Origin: Rhizorhapis sp. SPR117 | Lineage (GTDB): Bacteria > Pseudomonadota > Alphaproteobacteria > Sphingomonadales > Sphingomonadaceae | Assembly: GCF_021742065.1 (NCBI RefSeq) | Contig: NZ_JAKKIE010000002.1 | Location: forward strand, 1 to 64,000 | Length of the DNA stretch: 64,000 bases | Reading direction: 5' to 3' | Shown here: in pieces, positions 37,317-46,804 of the stretch | Layout of the letters: each line of letters begins with the position of its first letter | Numbering within the stretch: position 1 is the stretch's first letter | Notes under the pieces: generated by a model | The model's database searches: none | Told to the model about the DNA's origin: nothing | What the model saw: only the letters and a program-made list of their open reading frames with translations | Program-made: the position numbers and the translations under genes

Positions 37317-38366
37317 ATGCCAACAGTTTGGGATTATCCCGATTTCGACGATCACGAAGGGGTACACCTGTTCCGTGACCCCGCGGCGGGCCTGACTGCG
37401 GTCATTGCGATCCATTCGACAGCACTCGGTCCGGCTGCGGGCGGCGTGCGTTTCTGGCATTATTCGGACAAGAGCGCGGCAATCACCGACGCACTGCGCC
37501 TGTCACGGGGCATGAGTTACAAGAACGCCATGGCCGACCTGCCCATGGGCGGCGGCAAGGGCGTAATCCTGGCTGGGGAAAACCGCGCCAAGACCCCCGA
37601 ACTGCTGGCTGCATTTGCCCGGGCGGTCGAGTCGCTCCATGGCCGCTATGTCACGGCGCAAGATGTCGGCATGAGCGAGGACGACATGATCGCCCTGTCG
37701 CACAGCACGAAATATGTGTCTGGCCTTCCAGCAGGTGAAGGCGGTGCAGGCGGCGATCCGGGACCATCAACGGCCTATGGCGTGTTCCTGGGCGTCAAGG
37801 CGGCGGTCAAACATCGTCTTGGCGCAGACAGTACAAAGGACGTCCGCATTGCTATTCAGGGTTTGGGCAGCGTTGGCGGCGGGCTGGCAAGGCATCTGGC
37901 CAGTGAAGGCGCCCGCCTGACGATCGCTGACGTCAATGCTGATCGGGCCAAGGCTCTGGCCAGCGAATTGAACGCGACCGCCGTGCCAGCCGACGAAATC
38001 ATGACGGTGGAGGCTGATGTGTTCAGTCCCAATGCGCTGGGCGCGATCCTGAACGAAGACAGCATCGACAGGCTGAAAGCTGGCATCGTCGCGGGCGGCG
38101 CGAACAATCAACTGGCCACTCGTGCGGACGGCAACCGCGTGCTGGCGCGCAGCATCCTCTATGCCCCCGATTATGTCATCAATGCAGGCGGCATCATCAA
38201 CGTCGCCCTTGAATATCTGGGTCAGGGCGACCGGGCAGAGGTCAATAGCCGCATTGAAAGCATCCCCGCCAAGCTGACCGGCATCTGGCAGGAAAGCGAA
38301 CGCACCGGCATTCCCGCATCCGATGTCGCCGACGCGATGGCGAAACAGAAGATCGGACGGGGCTGA
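37317..38366 (+). CDS. Leu/Phe/Val dehydrogenase (GLFV family)
   Basis: A 349-residue NAD-dependent amino acid dehydrogenase. The catalytic lysine segment is PMGGGKGVI (near 77-85), after SYKNAMADL. The Rossmann motif is QGLGSVGGGLARHL. Length and the GGGKGVI form fit leucine/phenylalanine/valine dehydrogenase rather than glutamate dehydrogenase. It reversibly deaminates a branched-chain or aromatic amino acid; which one cannot be told. ATG is used; the gene follows tRNA-His in the same direction. Confidence 0.9.
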   Translation: MPTVWDYPDFDDHEGVHLFRDPAAGLTAVIAIHSTALGPAAGGVRFWHYSDKSAAITDALRLSRGMSYKNAMADLPMGGGKGVILAGENRAKTPELLAAFARAVESLHGRYVTAQDVGMSEDDMIALSHSTKYVSGLPAGEGGAGGDPGPSTAYGVFLGVKAAVKHRLGADSTKDVRIAIQGLGSVGGGLARHLASEGARLTIADVNADRAKALASELNATAVPADEIMTVEADVFSPNALGAILNEDSIDRLKAGIVAGGANNQLATRADGNRVLARSILYAPDYVINAGGIINVALEYLGQGDRAEVNSRIESIPAKLTGIWQESERTGIPASDVADAMAKQKIGRG

Positions 38367-38372
38367 CCCGCT

Positions 38373-38708
38373 TCAAATCCCTTGCATATTATGGCTTTCC
38401 GCCGGAATACGCACCGTCAGGCTATCCAGCGTTTCATCCAGCATGATCTGACAGGACAGACGACTGGTGCGCGTTGCCCCGGCGGCAAGGTCCAGCATAT
38501 CCTCTTCACTTTCGCTGGCGGGCGGTAATTTGGCAAAATCCGCCGCATCGACGATGACATGGCAGGTGGAACAGGCCATCTGTCCTTCGCACGTCCCCTC
38601 CAGCGGCTGACCATTGGCCTGCGCCACATCGAGCAGGCATTGTCCCGGCTGCGCATCGACGAACGCCTGGCTTTCACCATTTGCGCTGATGAACGTCACT
38701 CTGGTCAC
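38373..38708 (-). CDS. 2Fe-2S ferredoxin, adrenodoxin type
   Basis: A 111-residue ferredoxin. The cluster cysteines are C40, C46, C49 and C86 (GTCEGQMACSTCHVIV ... RLSCQ), the adrenodoxin/Fdx-type pattern. It probably gives electrons for iron-sulfur cluster assembly. The GTG at 38708 is chosen because AGGGA lies upstream and it gives the usual N-terminus (VTRVTFIS). It is the third gene of a run with two cysteine desulfurases. Confidence 0.9.
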   Translation of the reverse strand: MTRVTFISANGESQAFVDAQPGQCLLDVAQANGQPLEGTCEGQMACSTCHVIVDAADFAKLPPASESEEDMLDLAAGATRTSRLSCQIMLDETLDSLTVRIPAESHNMQGI

Positions 38709-38718
38709 ATGCCAATCC

Positions 38719-39834
38719 CTACTGCCGTGCGGCCGCCGCAATCATCAGCGCCGCTGCCTCTTCCAATTCATCCATAGTCGTATAGCGCCCAAATCCCAGC
38801 CGGATAGAGGAACGCGCTGCTTTCTCCGACAGGCCGAGTGCGCGCAACACATGGCTGGACCGACCCGACCCGCTGGCGCACGCGCTGCCCAGGGAAAAGG
38901 CGATATCGCGGCATTCCGACATCAATCGCGCCGCATCCAACCCTTCGCGCCGGATATTCAGATTGCCATGATAGCGATTCGCCGTCGAACCGTTGATCGT
39001 CCAGCCGGAAAACAACGCCATAGCGCGATCCCAAAGCGCTCCGACATGCACGGCATCCGCCTCAAACCGCTCCCGCATCATTGCGCCTGCAATACCAAAG
39101 CCGACGCACAGGGCCGGCGACAGCGTGCCCGATCGCATTCCCTGTTCCTGTCCGCCGCCATGGATGAGGGGCGGCAGTTCCAACCCTTCGCGCAACCACA
39201 AGGCTCCCACGCCCTTTGGCCCATAAATCTTGTGGCCGCTCAGCGTGACCATGTCGGCAATCGGCGGCAACGGCACACGGCCATAACCTTGAACCGCATC
39301 ACATAGGAACAGCGCACCAGCCGCTTCGGCCATCTCGTAAATTGTGCCGACAGGTTGAATGACGCCGATTTCATTATTGACCAGCATGGCGGCGACCAAA
39401 GCTGTTCGGCTGTCGATCGCTGCCCGCGCCGCATCCGCATCGACCAGCCCATCCGGCCCCACCGGCAGTAATACAGGCTCAAAACCCTCGCTCTCCAGCG
39501 CCAGAACGGTATCGCGTACGGCGGCATGTTCGGTGTCGATGGTGACGATTTTCGTGCGTCCGGCATCGCGCGCGCGCATCATCCGCGCTCCACCCACCAG
39601 CCCCATATTGATCGCTTCGGTCGCGCCAGAGGTAAAGACCAAGCGCCCCCTGCCTCCCAGCAGTTCCAGCACTTGTCCGCGTGCCACCTCCACCGCCGCT
39701 GCCGCCATTCGGCCGGGCCGGTGAGCGCTGTGCGGATTGGCGAACTGGTCACGCAACCAGGGGGTCATGGCCTCGAACACTTCGGGCGCCAAAGGTGTCG
39801 TCGCCTGATAATCAAGGTAGATCGATCGACCCAT
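38719..39834 (-). CDS. Cysteine desulfurase (second of two)
   Basis: A 371-residue PLP enzyme of the NifS/IscS family that takes sulfur from cysteine. It has YLDYQATTPL at the start, the PLP lysine in SGHKIYGPKGVGALW and the active cysteine in GSACASGSGRSSHVL. The short loop around the cysteine is the IscS/NifS (group I) type. Its start overlaps the stop of another cysteine desulfurase (TGATG). The two paralogues share order and motifs but differ greatly in sequence. Confidence 0.92.
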   Translation of the reverse strand: MGRSIYLDYQATTPLAPEVFEAMTPWLRDQFANPHSAHRPGRMAAAAVEVARGQVLELLGGRGRLVFTSGATEAINMGLVGGARMMRARDAGRTKIVTIDTEHAAVRDTVLALESEGFEPVLLPVGPDGLVDADAARAAIDSRTALVAAMLVNNEIGVIQPVGTIYEMAEAAGALFLCDAVQGYGRVPLPPIADMVTLSGHKIYGPKGVGALWLREGLELPPLIHGGGQEQGMRSGTLSPALCVGFGIAGAMMRERFEADAVHVGALWDRAMALFSGWTINGSTANRYHGNLNIRREGLDAARLMSECRDIAFSLGSACASGSGRSSHVLRALGLSEKAARSSIRLGFGRYTTMDELEEAAALMIAAAARQ

Positions 39835-40892
39835 CAGCGCCGGGCCCTTTCAAAAATAGCGGTCCAGACGCTCAGGAAGCGCTCCACATCGGCCTGGCTG
39901 GTCGTGGGACCAAAACTCACGCGTACCACCTCGCCCGCCGCCTTTGCGTCCCATCCCATGGCAGTCAGCACATGGCTCGCCTTGATCGTGCCCGACGAAC
40001 AGGCGCTGCCCGCCGAAACGGAGATGCCCGCCATATCGAATTGAATAAGCTGGGCGGAAGCCGCTACGCCGGGCATACGGTAGCTGGCGATGGCGGGCGA
40101 ACGCAAACTGTCCTTTGCCACCACCTCGCCGCCAGCCGCTTCGATTTCCCTATCCAGAAAGGCGCGTAAGCTACCCGCCTGATCCAGCCAATCCGGCTTG
40201 CAATCGAGCGCCGCAGCCATGGCCATGATGCCGGGCAAATTTTCCGTCCCCGCGCGATACCCCTGCTCCTGCCCGCCCGATGGATGGATCAATGTCAGGT
40301 CACGGATCAGCAACGCCCCTATCCCCGGCGGCCCACCGAATTTATGCGCGCTGATCGCAATCATGTCGGCATCCGGCAGGGGCAGCTTGCCTGCGGACTG
40401 GGCGCAATCGGCAAACAGGACGCCGCCCTGCACATGAATGGCCGCGCCAAGCTCTTCCAAAGGCTGAATGACGCCGGTTTCATTATTCACGTGCTGAATC
40501 GCAAACAAAGTCCCTTCGGCGCAACCACGGATCGGCAGGCGTACAATCCCGTCTGCGCCAACCTCTAGCCGTTCGGCTTCCTTCGTTGCCCGCAACACCG
40601 CATCATGTTCCACCGGCGATGTCGTGATTCGCGCCGCTTTCGTCCGGCCGAGCCCGATGGCAATAGCCTCGCTTGCTCCCGACGTGAATATCACATGGTC
40701 TTTCCAACCCAACGCGGCAGCGATGCGACTCCGCGCCTCCTCCAGCGCCGCACGGGCCGCACGGCCATCGGCGTGGGGCGACGACGGGTTGGGCCACAAC
40801 GCGCGCAGCATCGCTTCCCGCGCCTCTGCCAGAGCAGGCGTGGTAGCGGCATGATCAAGGTAAAGGCGCTCGGCCAAAAGGAAATGACTCAT
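39834..40892 (-). CDS. Cysteine desulfurase-like protein (first of two)
   Basis: A 352-residue PLP enzyme of the same family. It begins LYLDHAATTPALAEA. The lysine is in SAHKFGGPPGIGALL and the cysteine in GSACSSGTIKASHVL. It is somewhat shorter than IscS. ATG 40892 gives the family's usual N-terminus; the longer TTG frame is less likely. It is first in a three-gene run with a second desulfurase and a ferredoxin; a second role such as tRNA thiolation sulfur supply is possible. Confidence 0.9.
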   Translation of the reverse strand: MSHFLLAERLYLDHAATTPALAEAREAMLRALWPNPSSPHADGRAARAALEEARSRIAAALGWKDHVIFTSGASEAIAIGLGRTKAARITTSPVEHDAVLRATKEAERLEVGADGIVRLPIRGCAEGTLFAIQHVNNETGVIQPLEELGAAIHVQGGVLFADCAQSAGKLPLPDADMIAISAHKFGGPPGIGALLIRDLTLIHPSGGQEQGYRAGTENLPGIMAMAAALDCKPDWLDQAGSLRAFLDREIEAAGGEVVAKDSLRSPAIASYRMPGVAASAQLIQFDMAGISVSAGSACSSGTIKASHVLTAMGWDAKAAGEVVRVSFGPTTSQADVERFLSVWTAIFERARR

Positions 40893-41005
40893 TTTATTGC
40901 GAAAACCGTTCCGCTTTCTATATAGACACTCAATCCCGCCGCGCACCCCCGAAAGCTTTTTGCCCGAGGACGGAGCGCGACACAGCTATTTGCCAGTAAG
41001 GTCCC

Positions 41006-41662
41006 ATGCCAGCAGTCATTTTTCCAGGTCCTGAAGGCCGTCTCGAAGGTCGTTTCAGCCCCGCACCCCGTCCCCGTGCACCAGTCGCCATGATTCTGCA
41101 CCCCCATCCCCAGGGCGGCGGCACGATGAACGACCGCATCACCCAGGCGCTATACAAGACATTCCAGCGCCGGGGCTTTGCCACATTGCGTTTCAACTTC
41201 CGCGGCGTCGGGCGCAGCCAGGGCACCTTTGACAATGGCGTGGGCGAATTGTCGGACGCTGCCTCCGCGCTCGACTGGGTGCAGAGTTTTCACCCCGAAG
41301 CACAAACTACATGGATCGCGGGCTTCAGCTTTGGTGCCTGGATCGGCATGCAATTATTGATGCGTCGCCCGGAAATTCGCGGTTTCATCTCCGTCGCACC
41401 GCCTGCAAACATGTATGATTTCACCTTCCTTGCGCCCTGCCCCTCCTCCGGCATCATCGTCCAGGGTGCAGCGGACGAAGTCGTATCGCCCGGCGCAGTG
41501 CAAAAGCTGGTCGACAAGCTGCGCACGCAAAAGCACATCACCATCCACCACGACGAAATCCCGCGCGCCAACCATTTCTTTGAACATGAGCTCGAACAAC
41601 TCATGAAGTCGGTGGACAATTATCTGGACATGCGACTGGCCCCGGATTCACCGATCAAGTAG
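41006..41662 (+). CDS. Alpha/beta hydrolase
   Basis: A 218-residue serine hydrolase. AMILHPHPQGGGTMNDR is the oxyanion region (family HPHP motif). The nucleophile elbow is AGFSFGAWIG, and the histidine is likely in ANHFFEHE. Short proteins of this kind (COG2945) often lie near iron-sulfur genes; the substrate is unknown. It is divergent from the cysteine desulfurases, with a 113-base promoter gap. Confidence 0.88.
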   Translation: MPAVIFPGPEGRLEGRFSPAPRPRAPVAMILHPHPQGGGTMNDRITQALYKTFQRRGFATLRFNFRGVGRSQGTFDNGVGELSDAASALDWVQSFHPEAQTTWIAGFSFGAWIGMQLLMRRPEIRGFISVAPPANMYDFTFLAPCPSSGIIVQGAADEVVSPGAVQKLVDKLRTQKHITIHHDEIPRANHFFEHELEQLMKSVDNYLDMRLAPDSPIK

Positions 41663-41680
41663 ATTGGGCGTTTCTTCACC

Positions 41681-41776
41681 CGTCATCCCAGCGCAGGCTG
41701 GGATCCATGTCTATATCCTTTTGAAAGGCAACTCTTGTGGATCAAGAGACGGATCCCAGCCTGCGCTGGGATGACG
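41681..41776. repeat. REP pair in inverted orientation (REPIN-like)
   Basis: CGTCATCCCAGCGCAGGCTG (41681-41700, extending to GGATCC) faces GGATCCCAGCCTGCGCTGGG followed by ATGACG, with about 45 bases between. It is the same family as 13131-13221 and as the copies at the GIY-YIG gene. Confidence 0.85.
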
Positions 41777-41813
41777 GATTATGATTAGCGAAGGTCCGCT
41801 CCAATCTCTCCGC

Positions 41814-41987
41814 TCACCCGCCCTTTATCGGCACCAGCCAGATCACGACATTGGCGAACATGACCAGCGCGGCAATCAGCATCAACAGGCCCCGCTTGGC
41901 ATCCCGGCGCTTGATCAGCATCCAGCCGCCGCCGGCGAACAGCATCAGGCCCGCCAGCATGATGATCGATAGTACAAGGTCGCTCAC
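41814..41987 (-). CDS. Small membrane protein, 57 residues
   Basis: A short frame with a GTG start and a strong ribosome site (GGAGGA, 5 bases before). It reads as two hydrophobic helices (VLSIIMLAGLMLFAGGGWML and GLLMLIAALVMFANVVIWLV) joined by a basic turn (IKRRDAKR), so it is probably a hairpin membrane protein. No family recognised. A longer frame on the same strand in another phase is a shadow. Confidence 0.75.
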   Translation of the reverse strand: MSDLVLSIIMLAGLMLFAGGGWMLIKRRDAKRGLLMLIAALVMFANVVIWLVPIKGG

Positions 41988-42152
41988 TCAAATCCTCCGT
42001 CACATCCGCGGATAGGCGTGCTTGGCCGGTCGAAGCAATATATATTGCGCAAATATGACGTCGCGCCGCAATGGGTGGTGGTCTTTCTCCGCCACTGATA
42101 TTATGAGCCGCGCGAGACCGACTCTCCAGGCAAGAACAGGATCCGCCAAGCC

Positions 42153-42590
42153 ATGCGTATCGCCATCGCCTCCGACCATGCCGCCATCGACATGAAAACT
42201 GCGCTTGTCCAGTGGATGACAGAACAAGGCCATGACGTGACCGATCTTGGTCCCGATGGCATCGCTAGCGTCGATTATCCCGATTACGGCTATAAACTCG
42301 CCAAGGCCATAGCAGACGGGCAAGCGGACCGGGGGGTCGCATTGTGCGGTTCCGGCATTGGCATTTCCATCGCGGTCAACCGCAACCCGGCCTGCCGCTG
42401 CGCCCTTGTATCGGAACCATATTCGGCCACGCTGGCGCGCGAACATAATGACGCCAATGTCATCGCCATGGGTGCGCGCCTTGTCGGCATCGAAATGGCC
42501 AAGGCGTGCCTTGCTGCTTTTTTTACGACCGGCTTTGGCGGCGACCGCCATCAACGCCGTGTCGACAAGCTTTCTCATCCAGCGCTCTGA
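42153..42590 (+). CDS. rpiB: Ribose-5-phosphate isomerase B
   Basis: A 145-residue sugar-phosphate isomerase (RpiB/LacAB family). [10 protein letters not shown] starts the protein; the catalytic cysteine is in [16 protein letters not shown]. It converts ribose 5-phosphate to ribulose 5-phosphate. It heads the rpiB-glyA-nrdR-trmJ run; the rpiB-glyA link is common in this group. Confidence 0.95.
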   Translation: MRIAIASDHAAIDMKTALVQWMTEQGHDVTDLGPDGIASVDYPDYGYKLAKAIADGQADRGVALCGSGIGISIAVNRNPACRCALVSEPYSATLAREHNDANVIAMGARLVGIEMAKACLAAFFTTGFGGDRHQRRVDKLSHPAL

Positions 42591-42609
42591 TCCGGAAAGG
42601 ACCTATTTG

Positions 42610-43929
42610 ATGAGCACCGCCACACTCGCCACCCCCGCCAACGACATCCGCCCGGATGGCTTCTTTTCCCGCACAATTGCGCAGAGCGACCCGGCCGTGG
42701 CGGCCGCGATCAGCCAGGAACTGGAGCGTGAAAAGCATCAGATCGAACTGATTGCGTCTGAAAATATCGTGTCAAAGGCGGTGCTGGAGGCACAAGGCTC
42801 CGTCCTCACCAACAAATATGCCGAAGGCTATCCCGGCAAGCGCTATTATCAGGGTTGCGCCCCCTCGGACGAGGTCGAACAGCTCGCCATCGACCGGGCC
42901 AAACAGCTTTTCAACTGCAACTTCGCCAATGTGCAGCCGCATTCGGGCGCGCAGGCCAATGGCGCCGTGATGCTGGCGCTTACCAAGCCCGGCGACACCA
43001 TCATGGGCCTGTCTCTTGATGCCGGTGGTCACCTGACGCACGGCGCAAAGCCCGCAATGTCGGGCAAATGGTTCAACGCCGTGCAATATGGCGTCGATGT
43101 CGATTCGCATGTCATCGACTATGACGTGGTTGAAAAGCTGGCGAAGGAATGCCGTCCGACGCTCATCATCGCAGGCGGTTCGGCCTATCCCCGCCATATC
43201 GACTTTGCTCGTTTCCGGGCAATTGCCGATGAAGTAGGGGCACTGTTCATGGTCGACATGGCGCATTTTGCGGGTCTTGTCGCTGGCGGTTGCCACCCGA
43301 CGCCTTTCGGCCATGCCCATGTCGTCACCACCACCACCCACAAGACCCTGCGCGGTCCGCGCGGTGGCATGGTGCTGACCGATGACGAAGCCATTGCTAA
43401 AAAGATCAACTCGGCGGTGTTCCCCGGCCTTCAGGGCGGCCCGCTGATGCACGTCATCGCCGCCAAGGCCGTCGCATTCGGCGAAGCGCTGCAACCTGAA
43501 TTCAAAACCTATGCACGGGCCGTCATCGCCAATGCGCAGGCGCTCGCGGCCCGGCTCAAGGATCGCGGCTCCGACATCGTTTCCGGCGGCACGGACACCC
43601 ACCTCGCCCTCGTCGACCTGCGCCCGCTCGGTATCACCGGCAAGGACGCGGACGAGGCGCTGGAACGTTCGTCGATCACCTGCAACAAGAATGGCGTACC
43701 CGGCGACCCTCTGCCGCCGACTAAAACCAGCGGCATCCGCGTCGGTTCACCCGCTGGCACCACGCGCGGCTTTGGCGTTGCCGAGTTTCAGCAGATCGGC
43801 GACATGATCGCTGATGTGCTCGACGGGTTGCGTGACAAGGGCGATACGGGCGATCCCAAAGTGGAAGCAGACGTCAAAACCCGCGTCCGCGCCCTGTGCG
43901 AACGCTTCCCCATCTACCCGGAGGGTTGA
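42610..43929 (+). CDS. glyA: Serine hydroxymethyltransferase
   Basis: A 439-residue PLP enzyme that turns serine into glycine and loads one carbon onto tetrahydrofolate. [10 protein letters not shown] is the start of the family core. The PLP lysine is in [19 protein letters not shown] 42610 follows GGAAAGGACC. The gene is 19 bases after rpiB and 3 before nrdR. Confidence 0.98.
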   Translation: MSTATLATPANDIRPDGFFSRTIAQSDPAVAAAISQELEREKHQIELIASENIVSKAVLEAQGSVLTNKYAEGYPGKRYYQGCAPSDEVEQLAIDRAKQLFNCNFANVQPHSGAQANGAVMLALTKPGDTIMGLSLDAGGHLTHGAKPAMSGKWFNAVQYGVDVDSHVIDYDVVEKLAKECRPTLIIAGGSAYPRHIDFARFRAIADEVGALFMVDMAHFAGLVAGGCHPTPFGHAHVVTTTTHKTLRGPRGGMVLTDDEAIAKKINSAVFPGLQGGPLMHVIAAKAVAFGEALQPEFKTYARAVIANAQALAARLKDRGSDIVSGGTDTHLALVDLRPLGITGKDADEALERSSITCNKNGVPGDPLPPTKTSGIRVGSPAGTTRGFGVAEFQQIGDMIADVLDGLRDKGDTGDPKVEADVKTRVRALCERFPIYPEG

Positions 43930-43932
43930 TCC

Positions 43933-44394
43933 TTGCGCTGCCCCTTTTGCGGCCATGAGGATAGTCAGGTAAAGGACAGCCGTCCGACCGAAGACGGCGC
44001 GGCAATCCGCAGGCGGCGGCAATGCGAAGGGTGCGCCGCCCGCTTCACCACCTTCGAACGCATCCAGTTGCGTGAATTCTGGGTGACGAAAAGCGAAGGA
44101 CGCCGTGAACCGTTCGACCGTGAAAAGCTGGCCCGTTCACTTGAAATCGCCTGCCGCAAACGCGCCATTGATCCGGTCCGCATTGAAAAGCTCGTATCCG
44201 GCATTCAGCGCCAACTTGAAACCGGCGGCGAAAGTGAAGTCCCCGCGCAACGTATCGGGGAAATGGTGATGAAGGGCCTCAAGGGCCTGGATAGCGTCGC
44301 CTACATCCGCTTCGCCAGCGTCTACAAGGATTTCCGCGAGGCCAAGGACTTTGAAGATTTCGCCGGATCGGTGAAAGAGGTTGGAGGTGAGTAG
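43933..44394 (+). CDS. nrdR: Transcriptional repressor NrdR
   Basis: A 153-residue regulator of ribonucleotide reductase genes. A zinc ribbon at the N-terminus ([15 protein letters not shown] ... [13 protein letters not shown]) is followed by an ATP-cone domain (about 49-139). The start is TTG, directly before the conserved RCPFCG, as often for nrdR. It follows glyA closely. Confidence 0.95.
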   Translation: MRCPFCGHEDSQVKDSRPTEDGAAIRRRRQCEGCAARFTTFERIQLREFWVTKSEGRREPFDREKLARSLEIACRKRAIDPVRIEKLVSGIQRQLETGGESEVPAQRIGEMVMKGLKGLDSVAYIRFASVYKDFREAKDFEDFAGSVKEVGGE

Positions 44395-45184
44395 TGGAGC
44401 GCGCCTTATCCTCCGTTCGTGCGCCGCTTCGACAAGCTCAACGGCTACTCAGGGTAAACGGGATATAATTTCCCCACCCCCCATCATCGTTCTCGTGCGC
44501 CCGCAACTGGGCGAAAATATTGGCAAGGCCGCGCGCGCCATGCTGAATTTCGGCCTTACCGAAATGCGGCTTGTCACCCCCCGTGATGGCTGGCCCAATC
44601 CCGATGCAGGCCCGGCCGCGGCGGGCGCCGACATCGTGCTGGAACAGGCGCAGGTCTTTGCCAGCCTTGCCGACGCTGTCGCAGATTGCCCGCATATCTA
44701 CGCCACCACGGTCCGCAAGCGCGGCGTGACCAAGCCGGTCGTGACGCCAGAGGAAGCCGCTCGCGAAATCCATACGCAATCAGGACGCAGCGCCATCGTC
44801 TTCGGCCCCGAACGCTCGGGACTTGAATCCGATGATGTCGCGGTCGCACGTAAGATCCTGACTGTCCCGATCAACCCCGAATTCGGATCGCTTAATCTCG
44901 CGCAGGCAGTCATCCTGTGCAGCTATGAATGGTCGAAGCATCAAGCCTTGGCCAGTCCGACGGTAACCGAATTTGACCCGCCCGCGCCGCAGGAAGAATT
45001 AGACGGATTTATCGGGACGCTGGAAACCATGCTGGACAAGGCAGGCTATTATTACCCGCCCGACCGCACCCCTGTTACCAAACGCACGCTGCGAACCTTG
45101 CTGACAAAACCTGCCTGGAACAGCAATGAAGTGCGGACATTGCGCGGCGTACTATCGGCGCTTGCCAATCCGCATGAGCGTTAG
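44387..45184 (+). CDS. trmJ: RNA methyltransferase, TrmJ type
   Basis: A 265-residue SPOUT methyltransferase. The knot motifs are [20 protein letters not shown] (start), [16 protein letters not shown] and [13 protein letters not shown]. The TrmJ group 2'-O-methylates position 32 of tRNAs. The start is GTG 44387, inside nrdR. The first 28 codons are not family-like and contain a repeat (44404-44462, CTTCGACAAGCTCAACGG), so a genuine start near the ISPPPIIVL segment may have been displaced. Confidence 0.88.
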   Translation: MSSGARLILRSCAASTSSTATQGKRDIISPPPIIVLVRPQLGENIGKAARAMLNFGLTEMRLVTPRDGWPNPDAGPAAAGADIVLEQAQVFASLADAVADCPHIYATTVRKRGVTKPVVTPEEAAREIHTQSGRSAIVFGPERSGLESDDVAVARKILTVPINPEFGSLNLAQAVILCSYEWSKHQALASPTVTEFDPPAPQEELDGFIGTLETMLDKAGYYYPPDRTPVTKRTLRTLLTKPAWNSNEVRTLRGVLSALANPHER

Positions 45185-45489
45185 CGCCGGTCGAACGCAT
45201 CCATCTCATAATCGATCGACGCTTCCACCAACTGTTCCCACAATTCTCCGACAAGCGCGTCGGGAACGCCCAACCGCACCGCCTCTGCCCGCGCGTTGGC
45301 GATCACTTCCGCCTTGCGCAGTTCATCACGCACCATCGCCCTGTCCGGCTTGATCCGCGCGGCGGCGCGCATATAGGCAAAGCGGCGGGCGAGCAGCATG
45401 ATCAATTCCCGGTCCACCGCATCCACTCCGACGCGGACTTCGGCCATGGTCTGGCACTGTTCGGGGGCAATGAAGACATCGTCGGACAT
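45181..45489 (-). CDS. Chorismate mutase (AroQ type)
   Basis: A 102-residue all-helical protein with the chorismate mutase II pattern ([33 protein letters not shown], then [14 protein letters not shown]). It rearranges chorismate to prephenate for phenylalanine and tyrosine. Isochorismate-pyruvate lyase is a close relative, but nothing near suggests siderophore synthesis. Its stop overlaps the convergent trmJ stop by 4 bases. Confidence 0.88.
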   Translation of the reverse strand: MSDDVFIAPEQCQTMAEVRVGVDAVDRELIMLLARRFAYMRAAARIKPDRAMVRDELRKAEVIANARAEAVRLGVPDALVGELWEQLVEASIDYEMDAFDRR

Positions 45490-45534
45490 GGCGCCGCCTT
45501 ACCATTTTCGGCGCCGCTGTCGAGCGCAAATGGC

Positions 45535-45563
45535 TTGACTCTGCCACCTGCCCCCGCCATAGG
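45535..45563 (+). promoter_or_regulatory. Candidate promoter of rpsD
   Basis: TTGACT (45535-45540) and CATAGG (45558-45563) are 17 bases apart, in the gap between the divergent chorismate mutase and rpsD. It leaves a leader of about 100 bases. Confidence 0.5.
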
Positions 45564-45669
45564 CACCCCTTCGCAATTGGCCCCGCACCCCGGTGAAGCG
45601 GTGGCCGCATTGGAGTTTTTCTCCAATGGTGCGGTTCCGGGCATGGAAACAGCAAGTTGGAGACAGCAT

Positions 45670-46284
45670 ATGTCAAAGCGCCAGAGCGCCAAGTATAAAC
45701 TCGACCGCCGGATGGGTGAAAACATCTGGGGCCGTCCCAAATCCCCGGTCAACAAGCGTGAATATGGCCCCGGCCAGCACGGACAGCGCCGCAAGGGCAA
45801 GGTATCCGATTTCGGCATTCAGCTGCGCGCCAAGCAAAAGCTGAAGGGCTATTATGGCGACGTGACCGAAAAGCAGTTCAAGAAAGCATATTTCGAAGCA
45901 TCGCGCATGAAGGGCGATACTGGCCAGAACCTGATCGGCCTGCTCGAACGTCGCCTGGACGCCGTCGTGTACCGCGCCAAGTTCGCGCCGACCATCTTTT
46001 CGGCCCGTCAGATCGTCAGCCACGGCCATATCTATGTGAACGGCGTCAAGTGCAACATCGCATCGCGCCTCGTAAAGCCAGGCGATGAAATCACGCTGGG
46101 CAAGAAAGCGCAGGAAATGGCGCTGATCATGGAAGCGCAAAGCTTGGCGGAGCGCGACATCCCTGAATATGTCGCGCCCGATGGCAACACCAAGGTTACC
46201 TATGTCCGCGTGCCGACGCTGGACGAAGTACCCTATCCTGTCCGCATGGAACCCAATCTGGTCGTCGAATTCTATTCGCGCTGA
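45670..46284 (+). CDS. rpsD: 30S ribosomal protein S4
   Basis: A 204-residue primary 16S rRNA-binding protein. [20 protein letters not shown] opens the alpha-type form without the zinc-binding cysteines. The S4 domain ([28 protein letters not shown]) is at about 95-160. S4 is often self-regulating; the leader of about 100 bases could hold such a site, but none is recognised. ATG 45670 follows TTGGAG. Confidence 0.98.
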   Translation: MSKRQSAKYKLDRRMGENIWGRPKSPVNKREYGPGQHGQRRKGKVSDFGIQLRAKQKLKGYYGDVTEKQFKKAYFEASRMKGDTGQNLIGLLERRLDAVVYRAKFAPTIFSARQIVSHGHIYVNGVKCNIASRLVKPGDEITLGKKAQEMALIMEAQSLAERDIPEYVAPDGNTKVTYVRVPTLDEVPYPVRMEPNLVVEFYSR

Positions 46285-46310
46285 TCGGCGGACTCATCAG
46301 ACAAACAGGA

Positions 46311-46338
46311 AAAGGCGGTCCCTCGGGGCCGCCTTTTT
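46311..46338 (+). terminator. Intrinsic terminator of rpsD
   Basis: AAAGGCGG - TCCCTCGGGG - CCGCCTTTTT, about 27 bases after the rpsD stop. Confidence 0.85.
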
Positions 46339-46409
46339 CATTTGGGAGGCAGCAACGCCAATAATCCCGTTGCCAACTTCGTCATCACCAATTTCGTCGG
46401 CACGAATTT

Positions 46410-46480
46410 CGTCATCCCAGCGAAGGCTGGGATCTCTCAAGACTGGCACTATCAACGTCATCCCAGCGAAGGCTGGCATC
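46410..46480. repeat. Two direct REP copies upstream of the GIY-YIG gene
   Basis: CGTCATCCCAGCGAAGGCTG (46410-46434) is repeated at 46456-46480 with one change (GGGATC to GGCATC), each followed by TCTCAAG. Each is a hairpin with a GAA loop. They lie just past the end of the minus-strand GIY-YIG gene. The third copy is at 46805-46829. Confidence 0.85.
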
Positions 46481-46488
46481 TCTCAAGC

Positions 46489-46776
46489 CTAAGCGATATG
46501 CTCGAAAAGATCGCGCCAATCAGGATTGCTTTCCTCAATGAGCCTGATCTTCCAAGCGCGCTGCCATGCCTTCAGCGCCTTTTCACGCGCAATGGCCTCG
46601 ACAATCGTCGGATGCTGCTCCGCCAGAACGAGGCGCTTTATTCCATATTTCCGGCAAAATGCCGACCCAGCGCCCGTCCGATGCTGCATCATGCGGGCAG
46701 CAAGATCACTGGTGACCCCAACATAAAGCACACCCTGTGGCTTGTTGGTGAGAATATAGGTCCAGCCGCCCTGCAT
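46489..46776 (-). CDS. GIY-YIG nuclease family protein
   Basis: A 95-residue single-domain GIY-YIG protein (COG2827, UPF0213-like). The pattern is WTYILTNKPQGVLYVGVTSD then the arginine in LAARMMQH (R28) and KYGIKRLVLAE; the metal glutamate is probably in VEAIAREKALKAW. Proteins of this size occur scattered through proteobacteria; no substrate is agreed. Here it is enclosed by three copies of a REP palindrome and no other gene. Confidence 0.92.
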   Translation of the reverse strand: MQGGWTYILTNKPQGVLYVGVTSDLAARMMQHRTGAGSAFCRKYGIKRLVLAEQHPTIVEAIAREKALKAWQRAWKIRLIEESNPDWRDLFEHIA

Positions 46777-46804
46777 TCCTGCAGGCTTACACCAGACCGA
46801 TGGA

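Noticed and set aside
41785..42003. 72-codon minus-strand frame
   Set aside because: Wrong phase of the 57-residue membrane protein gene; it has no ribosome site and an unnatural His/Arg-rich composition.
42004..42152. Riboswitch or leader for rpiB-glyA
   Set aside because: No known motif (for example a glycine or SAM aptamer) is visible in the short gap.
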